A stretch of DNA of 5,498 bases, taken from assembly GCA_964571965.1 (NCBI GenBank), contig CAZNFQ010000124.1:1-5498 (forward strand). Direction: 5' to 3'. A model generated the notes under the pieces. That model ran no database searches and had not been told where the DNA came from. It saw only the letters and a program-made list of their open reading frames with translations. The position numbers were made by a program, and so were the translations under genes. The stretch's first letter is position 1. Each line of letters starts with the position of its first letter. The DNA is from Sabulitectum sp964571965. GTDB lineage: Bacteria; Fermentibacterota; Fermentibacteria; Fermentibacterales; JCC-6. Positions 1-5,352 of this stretch are shown here, one piece after another.

Positions 1-310
1 CAAGATCCACGCCGTCAGGCACAGCTAAGAAGCAGGTGACAATAGGGACTTCTGGAAATCCGGTTTTTCTCAGTACGACTGTCCCAGGGCTGTTGTTAAA
101 CCTAAGGTAATCGTTGGTGTCAAATTGAACGGTTTCAGAGAGGAGGCCGCTCAATTCCACATCAAAGGTGATGTAGTTTTCAGTTGTCTGTCCGTTTCGG
201 ATTACTGGTTCCGAGCCATATAAGCACCCGGAATTGAACTCCAACCAATTTGCGTAAGTGTTTCCAAAAGCACAAACCAGTACCCCTAGAGTCAGGATCA
301 ATCCCCGCAT
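1..310 (-). CDS. Secreted gingipain-like (C25 family) precursor, N-terminal part only
   Basis: This minus-strand frame starts at the ATG complementary to 308-310 and stays open for 103 codons to the left edge, so the protein is cut off by the window. AAGGAG (complement of 318-323) lies 7 bases before the ATG and supports the start. Residues 1-20 form a signal peptide (MRGLILTLGVLVCAFGNTYA, likely cut after TYA). Residues 30-80 look like beta-rich pro-region. Residues 83-103 contain TGFPEVPIVTCFLAVPDGVD, which resembles the G-x-P-x-(L/V)-P...vP-x-G pattern of the Propeptide_C25 domain at the front of gingipain-type cysteine proteases. In that family the propeptide keeps the protease inactive until export, and many members leave the cell by T9SS, which fits the sorting-like domains nearby. 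No catalytic residues are in view, so a protein with only this propeptide-like domain is possible. The open frame and signal peptide are seen directly; the family call is moderate. Confidence 0.72.
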   Translation of the reverse strand, partial: MRGLILTLGVLVCAFGNTYANWLEFNSGCLYGSEPVIRNGQTTENYITFDVELSGLLSETVQFDTNDYLRFNNSPGTVVLRKTGFPEVPIVTCFLAVPDGVDL

Positions 311-1110
311 TGATTCTCTCCTTGTCGGCTAAATGTGATTGCATCTCCCTCCATCGTTGGAGGTCTAACTGCAGTAACCGACATTTATCTACTAATTTCA
401 ACTGCGCTCCAAGAACTAAATTCGCCGTATAGAGAATAAAGAGATCAAGACGAAGGATAAAAAGGTTGAGTACGTATTTCTCGCAGAAGGTCGCGATTAG
501 GGACTTGATTCACTCCCATGCAGTTTCATGCTGCAATGAAGAAACATTCCTCAGCAGTAGTTCCTAGATGCCCATTCTTTGGTGGATGCATGCAGATATG
601 ACGCCAATGACGCTTCAGTGAGTGTCCCCTCATTGGGTACCTGCTGCTATTCCTTGTAAATATCTTAACGCCATGGAATACACAACTGAAGACCAAGTGT
701 GAGGTGAACGTGGAATCCGTACGCTCATCGGGTAAGAACCCGGTCCCCTAATCAAACCTGATACTAAGGCAGGCTCTATAGTACTTCTATTCCCTGTTGG
801 CATCTATTCTTCTACAAGGAGGGAGTTCCCTCGATGATATCATAGTAATGCCCTCTGTACTCGACCTTACGAAACCTACGACAGTGACGCAATCTTCGAC
901 AGCCAGGGGATTAGGGTGTTCCAACAAGAAACTACTAGGCGCGCCATGAAACGGAAACACCTCCATTTTGGGGGTGTTTTTGTTTCCTGATACTTACAGG
1001 GTTCCTGACCCCCGGTCCACGAGTAGACGAACACATGACCTATCACGAGTGAAACCGGGGTTCGATTAAAAGGAAAAGTGCCATAAATATTCTTATTCTC
1101 TTCCACGCTA
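311..1110. other. Long intergenic gap with no convincing gene
   Basis: About 800 bases separate the divergent genes starting at 310 (minus) and 1185 (plus). All six frames are broken by frequent stops, and no translated stretch resembles a family I recognise; no tRNA or rRNA was recognised. The stretch appears poorer in G+C than the propeller genes. What it holds: a plus-strand hairpin terminator at 948-986; an inverted repeat GAGGGA-GT-TCCCTC (819-832) directly followed by a perfect palindrome ATGATATCAT (834-843); a small hairpin CGGGT-AAGA-ACCCG (729-742); a 7-bp stem CCCCGGT/ACCGGGG enclosing 37 bases (1010-1060); and a 33-codon frame (848-949) without a properly spaced ribosome site. A weak minus-strand promoter match (TTGGAG, 17 bases, GATAAA) lies ahead of the gene at 310 but is not strong enough to list separately. 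The gap could be regulatory, an unrecognised RNA, or a decayed gene. Confidence 0.6.
948..986 (+). terminator. Rho-independent terminator without an obvious upstream gene
   Basis: AAACACCTCC (955-964) pairs with GGGGGTGTTT (970-979) around an ATTTT loop, with one G-T wobble. The helix can extend through two further wobbles to GAAAC (948-952) with GTTTC (982-986). If the stem is counted only to 976, the tail reads TTTTTGTTT, which makes a good terminator for a plus-strand transcript. The opposite strand has no T tract after the stem, so it should work in one direction only. No clear coding region ends before it; the only candidate is a 33-codon frame stopping at 949. Confidence 0.65.
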
Positions 1111-1140
1111 TTGACATTCACCTCTGTTTCTCGCTAGCTT
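1111..1140 (+). promoter_or_regulatory. Candidate sigma70 promoter of the 243-residue secreted protein
   Basis: A perfect -35 box TTGACA (1111-1116) is followed after 18 bases by TAGCTT (1135-1140), which matches the -10 consensus at three of six positions. It lies 45 bases before the ATG at 1185, a sensible distance for the only plus-strand gene downstream. The good -35 and poor -10 make this a plausible but unproven promoter, possibly activator-dependent. Confidence 0.4.
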
Positions 1141-1173
1141 CTATTTGGCTCAATGTTGAGTCGCATTTGAAAT

Positions 1174-1180
1174 GGAGGAG
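1174..1180 (+). promoter_or_regulatory. Ribosome binding site that sets the start at 1185
   Basis: GGAGGAG ends 4 bases before ATG 1185 (6 bases if the GGAGG core is counted). An in-frame TTG at 1167 would place this strong Shine-Dalgarno inside the gene and add KWRRV-type residues ahead of the signal peptide. The ATG at 1185 is therefore the better start, giving 243 rather than 249 residues. Confidence 0.85.
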
Positions 1181-1184
1181 AGTT

Positions 1185-1916
1185 ATGAAATTTGTTGTAT
1201 GTATAGGATTGTTGTTCGCAGCAGTGGGCTTTTCGCAGGATCCCGCCAATATCCTTATTTACCATGATTCATTCGGTTCATACGGTGACATTGTTGACAC
1301 AGCAGCTCAGGCTCTGTGGAGTTCTGCAAACATCGAGGCCTACACTGGCGAGCCCGGGGCCCAGCAGGTTGCCTTCAATACTGCCCTCGACGGCGGAACC
1401 GATTGGGATATTGTTGTTCTTGAGTGCTGGTATGCCAACACCAACGACATCAACTGGGCATCCCTTTTAACCCACTACAACAATGGAGATTTCGCCCTTT
1501 ACGTATCCAACTGGCAGTGGCAGTCGGGAACCTCCGGTCAGGCAGCTCTCGGCAACGCAATGGGCGTTTCCGCTTTCTCCGGTTTCGGTACTCCCATAGT
1601 TCCTCATTATGCTTGGGAAACAGGTCATCCTATCTGCGCCGGTGTTTCCAACTGGGACTGGGCTGATCCGGGTCTTGGAATACTTAACTGCAAGTTTACA
1701 GTATCCGATGCCACTCCTGTTACCGGATGGACAGCATCTGCTTCCACCGGACAGGCTGGTATTTGCGTTGCAAATGACGGAAGAAGCATAATCAGTGGTT
1801 ATACACCGGCTTACTCAGCCAGCGGTGATGTAATCTGGACAAACATCTACGAATTCATGTGGGAAGGTAGTGCTTTAGAAAGAACCACATGGGGCGAGAT
1901 CAAAGCTTCTTTCTAA
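1185..1916 (+). CDS. Secreted protein with amidotransferase/ThuA-like fold, unknown function
   Basis: The protein has 243 residues. Residues 1-17 are a signal peptide (MKFVVCIGLLFAAVGFS), so it should act outside the cytoplasm. The mature part begins with a Rossmann-type strand ANILIYHDS (21-29). It continues with a helix (35-47), DWDIVVLECWYAN (73-85), a further strand ALYVSNW (104-110), ETGHPICAGV (145-154) and GRSIISGYTP (199-208), followed by a helix VIWTNIYEFMW (216-226). The order of strands, the D-x-V/I-V-x-L strand, the GHPI motif and the closing G-R-x-x-x-x-G strand recall the class I glutamine-amidotransferase-like fold seen in ThuA and related secreted proteins. I see no G-x-C-x-G nucleophile elbow, so amidotransferase activity is not supported; a binding role is possible. 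After residue 228 comes a short tail LERTTWGEIKASF. The gene is monocistronic, with its own candidate promoter and a strong terminator. Coding status is secure; the fold call is tentative. Confidence 0.88.
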   Translation: MKFVVCIGLLFAAVGFSQDPANILIYHDSFGSYGDIVDTAAQALWSSANIEAYTGEPGAQQVAFNTALDGGTDWDIVVLECWYANTNDINWASLLTHYNNGDFALYVSNWQWQSGTSGQAALGNAMGVSAFSGFGTPIVPHYAWETGHPICAGVSNWDWADPGLGILNCKFTVSDATPVTGWTASASTGQAGICVANDGRSIISGYTPAYSASGDVIWTNIYEFMWEGSALERTTWGEIKASF

Positions 1917-1931
1917 AACCATAGTTTAATT

Positions 1932-1963
1932 GGGGAGAACCTTCGGGTTCTCCCCTTTTTTTT
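1932..1963 (+). terminator. Strong Rho-independent terminator after the 243-residue gene
   Basis: A perfect 10-bp stem GGGGAGAACC (1932-1941) / GGTTCTCCCC (1946-1955) is capped by a TTCG tetraloop and followed by eight Ts (1956-1963). It starts 15 bases after the stop codon at 1914-1916. It isolates this gene from the propeller operon, which then needs its own promoter. Confidence 0.95.
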
Positions 1964-2033
1964 GAACATCTCAAATTTTATTAACTGGTTATTCTCTCTA
2001 TCTGATTACAGCACAGCTTTTTCCCCGAAAACA

Positions 2034-2061
2034 TTGACGCTACTGAATGTATTACTATAAT
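2034..2061 (+). promoter_or_regulatory. Near-consensus sigma70 promoter of the propeller operon
   Basis: TTGACG (2034-2039) and a perfect TATAAT (2056-2061) are separated by 16 bases. Transcription would begin near 2068, giving a leader of about 20 bases before the ATG at 2090. It follows the upstream terminator directly, as expected for an independent unit. AAAGGAG (2077-2083) with 6 bases of spacing supplies a good ribosome site. Confidence 0.75.
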
Positions 2062-2089
2062 TATATAGTCTTATTGAAAGGAGTAAAAA

Positions 2090-3868
2090 ATGAAAATTGT
2101 GCTGATTCTCGTTGCGGTTCTATTCTCCCATGGGTTTGCTTCTCTGGCGGAACAATCGGACTGGAGCGGGGGAACAGGTGTGGCCGGCCCTTCAAATTCC
2201 TGGGGGAACACCTTCAATTCCGCAGAATCCATAGCCTGGTTGTCTATACCGGGTCAGTTCCAGCTTTCTTCTCTACCCATAAGTCCAGCTGTGGAGCATC
2301 TTGTGACAGAGGGAATAACCAATCCCTATTCTGCCTGTGTTGCAGACCTGAACGGTGACGGATTCAACGATCTTGTTTCCGGTTCAGGCCAGAATGACGG
2401 AGTGCTTGTTTGGTTCGGTTCTGCAGAGGGCGAATGGACCCAGCAGATCGTTTCAGATGATTCACCGGGAGCCATTGGCCTGTCAGTTGAAGACCTGGAC
2501 GGGGACGGACTGCTGGACATTGCTGCAACCGCAGATTCGGAACTGCACGTATTCTACAACGGAGGAGGCGAACTACCCTCCTGGGAGAAGGAAACCGCTG
2601 GTTCCGGCTATGAGTCTCTCCACGATGTTGAGTCTGTTGACATGGATTCCGATGGCGACTTCGATCTTGTGGCTTCGGACTATGATGGAGACCGCCTGTT
2701 CTGGCTTCGTAATGAAGGAACCTCCTGGACCGATCTGACAATCGATTCTGTTATCGATTATCCGTGCAAGCAGACCCCCAGGGATGTAAACGGAGATGGC
2801 AACATGGATGTGGTATGCGCAGCCTGGACCGGAGGGGCAATAATGGTTTTCTATGGCTCCGGCGGCGAAAACCCTTCCTGGACACCACAGACCGTTGACC
2901 CTGATTGTCTTGCCGCTCATGGAACCAGGGTCTGTGATATGGATTCTGACGGAGACATGGACATTGTTGGCGCTTCGATCAACAACAGCAGGCTATACCT
3001 CTACAGGAACGGAGGCGGCACCACCCCTTCGTGGAACAGAGAAGATCTTGGCACCATTGCCGGGGCATCCATGGTAAGGCTTGGAGACCTGGATGGAGAC
3101 GGAGACATGGATGCTGTTTCATCTTCCTGGGGAAATGCCGGCGTAGCATGGTGGGAAAACACCGAAAACGGTACTGCCTTCGTTAAACACATTGTAAAGA
3201 TGGGTGGTCAGGCGACCAGCTGGGCAACTCCCGGAGACATGGACAACGACGGAGACCTGGATGTGGTTGCCGTTCGATATCAGCAGGGCTCTCTTTACTG
3301 GTACGAAGTAACCGAATACGAATCCTCAGGGATCATAGAGAGTTCCATTCTGGATACAGAGGAAACTCCCCAGTGGTGTTCCTTCAACTGGGACGCATAC
3401 GTTCCCGCTGGCTGCGGAATATCCTTTCAGTTCAAATCCTCCGACAACGTCTCTTCCATGGGGGAATGGTCGGAGGAGTACTTTTCTCCAGCGGTTCTGT
3501 CCGGGCTTGTTCACCGGTACTTCCAGTACCGGATAACCCTCGATTCCTCAGATCCCCTGTTCTCTCCAGTTGTGCACGGCGTTCATCTCAACTGGGATCC
3601 CCAGGGAATAGAGGAGAGCGAAGGTGGAAGTATGATCTCCTGTCACAGTCCGTGCACCGGAATGATCACTCTTCGCGCCTCTGAGGAGCTTCAAAGCCCC
3701 CTGACGGTGGATCTGTACTCTTCCGCCGGAAGACTGCTCCTCTCACGGTCCGTGGACAGCGGAGAAACACTTTCTTTAGAGGGGCTTTCTTCCGGTCTCT
3801 ATCTTTACAGGGCAGAGAGTACTGGCGGCTTACAGCAGTTGGGCTCCACGGTCCTCCTTTCAAGATAG
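2090..3868 (+). CDS. Secreted seven-bladed FG-GAP/VCBS beta-propeller with sorting-like tail
   Basis: The protein has 592 residues. Residues 1-20 are a signal peptide ending ASLA before EQSDW. Residues 21-60 hold a segment with DWSGGTGVAGP and AWLSIPGQFQL. Seven calcium loops of the DxDxDGxxD type follow at residues 86-94, 135-143, 184-192, 232-240, 283-291, 333-341 and 383-391, spaced 48-51 residues apart. Each is followed by a strand rich in W/Y (for example VLVWFG, LFWLRN, LYWYE). This is the FG-GAP/VCBS repeat, and seven copies match one full propeller, known from surface and extracellular binding proteins and integrin alpha chains. Residues about 411-503 (SSGIIESSILDTEETPQW ... YFQYRITL ... 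SPVVHGVHLNW) look like a beta-sandwich module. Residues 511-592 (VDLYSSAGRLL, LEGLSSGLYLYRA) resemble a T9SS type A sorting domain, although the usual YPNP start is replaced by CHSPC. It has its own promoter and good ribosome site and leads the operon. Ligand unknown; no enzymatic motif seen. Confidence 0.93.
   Translation: MKIVLILVAVLFSHGFASLAEQSDWSGGTGVAGPSNSWGNTFNSAESIAWLSIPGQFQLSSLPISPAVEHLVTEGITNPYSACVADLNGDGFNDLVSGSGQNDGVLVWFGSAEGEWTQQIVSDDSPGAIGLSVEDLDGDGLLDIAATADSELHVFYNGGGELPSWEKETAGSGYESLHDVESVDMDSDGDFDLVASDYDGDRLFWLRNEGTSWTDLTIDSVIDYPCKQTPRDVNGDGNMDVVCAAWTGGAIMVFYGSGGENPSWTPQTVDPDCLAAHGTRVCDMDSDGDMDIVGASINNSRLYLYRNGGGTTPSWNREDLGTIAGASMVRLGDLDGDGDMDAVSSSWGNAGVAWWENTENGTAFVKHIVKMGGQATSWATPGDMDNDGDLDVVAVRYQQGSLYWYEVTEYESSGIIESSILDTEETPQWCSFNWDAYVPAGCGISFQFKSSDNVSSMGEWSEEYFSPAVLSGLVHRYFQYRITLDSSDPLFSPVVHGVHLNWDPQGIEESEGGSMISCHSPCTGMITLRASEELQSPLTVDLYSSAGRLLLSRSVDSGETLSLEGLSSGLYLYRAESTGGLQQLGSTVLLSR
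2345..3262 (+). repeat. Seven VCBS/FG-GAP calcium-loop repeats (first propeller)
   Basis: The span runs from the first to the last DxDxDGxxD loop. The loops are DLNGDGFND, DLDGDGLLD, DMDSDGDFD, DVNGDGNMD, DMDSDGDMD, DLDGDGDMD and DMDNDGDLD. All seven keep the aspartate and glycine positions needed to bind calcium, and spacing varies only between 48 and 51 residues. Between loops, a P-S-W motif recurs (PSWEK, PSWTP, PSWNR). Confidence 0.93.
3620..3865 (+). other. T9SS type A sorting-like domain (first propeller protein)
   Basis: This encodes residues 511-592. The pattern of a strand TVDLYSSAGRLL, a middle strand, then GLSSGLYLYRAES and a final strand STVLLSR matches the general layout of type A sorting domains, which direct proteins through the T9SS and are usually cleaved off. 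The cysteine pair C518/C522 in place of the usual N-P turn is unusual. Confidence 0.65.
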
Positions 3869-3877
3869 GGGCATGCG

Positions 3878-5293
3878 ATGAAACAACTTGGAATATTTAT
3901 GCTGCTTCTGCCTATTCTGTACATAAACTCTTCAGGAGCGGTCTTTACTCAGTACACCGTGGGAACAGGCTTCTGGAAACCCGCCGGGATTTCTGTCTTC
4001 GACATGAATGGAGACGGATATCAGGACATTCTGGGAGCGGCCTGGAACGATGACCAGATAAGTTTCTGGATAAACTCGGGTGAAGCAATTCCCCAGTGGG
4101 AAGAACACGTGGTTGATCAGTCTCTGGACGGGGCCGCCTTCTGTGCCGCAGGAGACCTGAACGGCGATGGCAATACTGATGTGGCTGCCTGCGGATTCTT
4201 TGCTGCTTCGGTGAAAATCTACATGGCAGAGGGAGAGGACACCTGGAACACTTTTACCCTTTGCGACGATCTTATCGATGCCCACGAGGTTCATCTGGAA
4301 GATGTTAACAATGACGGGCTGATCGACTGCATAGCAGCTGCGGGAGGCGACTGCTCGATTGTCCTCTGGCTGAACAACGGATCTGCTCCGGATACATGGG
4401 CCAGATACGACGTGTGTCTCAGTATGGTTGGAGGCAGATCCGTGTGCTTCGGGGATTTTGATGGCGACGGCGATACCGATATGGCCGGGTGTTCTCTTGA
4501 GAGCGATGATATAATGTGGTGGGAGAACTCCGGTGATTCCGTTCCGGAATGGACCGAGCACGAAATCGAGGATTTCTTCAATGGAGCACACATGATCCGC
4601 TCATGCGACATGAACTGCGACGGCTTTACCGATCTTGTCTGTGCTGCTTTTGTGAATGGAAAGATAGGCATATGGTACAATTCCGGAACCGTGCCCGTTG
4701 AATGGGAGAAACAGCTGATCTCCGGATCCTTCGGCCTTGCACTTGGTGTGGAACCGGTGGATATAAATGGAGACGGACTGCCGGATTTCGCCGCCACGTC
4801 CATGAACCCGGATCAGCTTGCATACTGGCTTAACAACGGAGACCTTCTCTCCACCTGGGAGAAAACTGTGGTGGATGAAGCACTGCTTGACGGATGGCCC
4901 ATAGGCTCCGGAGACTTCAACTGCGACGGCAGGGAAGATCTCACCGCCGGAGCCAGCGGAGCGGGCTACATACGGTGGTACGCCAATATGCCCGGAACAG
5001 GGATCACGATTTCACCTGCTTCCTTTTCCATGTACTTCAGCAATCCCTCCCGTTCATCGGTTAATGTGACGCTGAACCAGACAGCACCGGGCAGGGCAGC
5101 GCTGAGTGTGCTCGACCTTTCGGGAAGAACCGTCTGTAACCTTTACCGGGGACCGGCTGCGGGAGGACTTACCGAACACGTATGGAACGGATGTTCTGAC
5201 AACGGAACAATCTGCGGCGAAGGGGTTTATCTAATTAGAGCGGAAAGCTCCTCAGGAGAAGTAATTGTGGAAAAGGTAACTCTCCTCAAATAG
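3878..5293 (+). CDS. Second secreted seven-bladed FG-GAP/VCBS beta-propeller, cysteine-rich
   Basis: The protein has 471 residues. Residues 1-20 form a signal peptide (MKQLGIFMLLLPILYINSSG). The propeller starts almost at once, without the DWSGG segment of its neighbour. Calcium loops lie at residues 42-50, 93-101, 142-150, 193-201, 244-252, 295-303 and 346-354, spaced 49-51 residues: again one complete propeller. Loops five and seven are DMNCDGFTD and DFNCDGRED, with cysteine where glycine is usual. The protein has 15 cysteines, many for an exported protein. Residues about 378-471 (FSNPSRSSVNVTL, ALSVLDLSGRTV, GVYLIRAES, VEKVTLL) form a type A sorting or FlgD-Ig-like domain with the typical N-P turn. 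No beta-sandwich module separates it from the propeller. The gene starts 9 bases after the previous stop; the only ribosome-site candidate (TAGGGG, 3866-3871) overlaps that stop, so translation is probably coupled. Paralogue of the preceding gene; ligand unknown. Confidence 0.93.
   Translation: MKQLGIFMLLLPILYINSSGAVFTQYTVGTGFWKPAGISVFDMNGDGYQDILGAAWNDDQISFWINSGEAIPQWEEHVVDQSLDGAAFCAAGDLNGDGNTDVAACGFFAASVKIYMAEGEDTWNTFTLCDDLIDAHEVHLEDVNNDGLIDCIAAAGGDCSIVLWLNNGSAPDTWARYDVCLSMVGGRSVCFGDFDGDGDTDMAGCSLESDDIMWWENSGDSVPEWTEHEIEDFFNGAHMIRSCDMNCDGFTDLVCAAFVNGKIGIWYNSGTVPVEWEKQLISGSFGLALGVEPVDINGDGLPDFAATSMNPDQLAYWLNNGDLLSTWEKTVVDEALLDGWPIGSGDFNCDGREDLTAGASGAGYIRWYANMPGTGITISPASFSMYFSNPSRSSVNVTLNQTAPGRAALSVLDLSGRTVCNLYRGPAAGGLTEHVWNGCSDNGTICGEGVYLIRAESSSGEVIVEKVTLLK
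4001..4939 (+). repeat. Seven VCBS/FG-GAP calcium-loop repeats (second propeller)
   Basis: The loops in order are DMNGDGYQD, DLNGDGNTD, DVNNDGLID, DFDGDGDTD, DMNCDGFTD, DINGDGLPD and DFNCDGRED. Spacing is 51, 49, 51, 51, 51 and 51 residues, more regular than in the neighbour. N-N/S-G plus W motifs recur between loops (WINSG, WLNNG, WENSG, WYNSG, WLNNG). Confidence 0.93.
5009..5290 (+). other. Type A sorting or FlgD-Ig-like C-terminal domain (second propeller protein)
   Basis: This encodes residues 378-471. It contains FSNPSRSSVNVTL, then LSVLDLSGRTVCNLY, a W-N-G turn (HVWNGCSDNGTICGEGVY) and a closing strand VIVEKVTLLK. The W-N-G-x-x-x-x-G-x-x-x-x-x-G-V/I-Y core is shared by FlgD-Ig-like domains and T9SS type A sorting domains. 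Ending the protein with a lysine right after the last strand is typical of sorting domains. Confidence 0.75.
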
Positions 5294-5310
5294 TTCTCCA
5301 CCTGAGAAAA

Positions 5311-5345
5311 GGGGAGCGGAAGGTTCGGTCAGCCTGCCGCTCCCC
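5311..5345 (-). terminator. Hairpin terminator of the V/A-ATPase operon, in a convergent gap
   Basis: GGGGAGCGG (5311-5319) pairs perfectly with CCGCTCCCC (5337-5345), and AGG/CCT can add three pairs inside. Read on the minus strand, the stem is followed by TTTTCTC, a short T tract, and it begins 7 bases after the subunit D stop. On the plus strand no T run follows, so it probably serves the minus-strand gene mainly, though the stem may also protect the 3' end of the propeller transcript. Confidence 0.75.
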
Positions 5346-5352
5346 ATTGATG

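Noticed and set aside
180..401. 73-codon minus-strand frame overlapping the C25-like start
   Set aside because: It overlaps the signal-peptide gene in another frame, lacks a ribosome site at its ATG and has no protein-like features. The overlapping frame has a ribosome site, signal peptide and family match.
757..1000. Nine-base direct repeat CCTGATACT (757-765 and 986-994)
   Set aside because: In about 800 bases, roughly one shared 9-mer is expected by chance, and the surrounding bases do not match well beyond a nearby CAGG.
1018..1050. CACGAGT repeated 26 bases apart (1018-1024 and 1044-1050)
   Set aside because: A 7-base repeat is too short to claim as an operator pair, and it lies inside the loop of a weak inverted repeat with no other support.
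1054..1073. tRNA T-arm-like string GGGGTTCGATT
   Set aside because: The T-stem cannot close (AAAAGG follows instead of a complement of CCGGG), and no anticodon arm or acceptor stem can be folded around it.
311..1110. CRISPR array, insertion-sequence ends or group II intron in the gap
   Set aside because: No regularly spaced repeats, no paired terminal inverted repeats with target duplication, and no intron domain V hairpin could be found by eye.
876..1121. 81-codon minus-strand frame
   Set aside because: It runs antisense through the plus-strand terminator at 948-986, has no ribosome site that I can see, and its translation has no recognisable domain.
1167..1184. TTG at 1167 as the start of the 243-residue gene
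   Set aside because: It would put the strong GGAGGAG ribosome site inside the coding region and spoil the start of the signal peptide; ATG 1185 fits both.
3932..4591. 219-codon minus-strand frame opposite the second propeller
   Set aside because: It is a mirror of the repeated Asp/Gly-rich coding on the plus strand, where GAC and GGN codons read antisense avoid stops. It has no ribosome site or recognisable domain. The 170-codon frame at 4291-4803 is the same effect.
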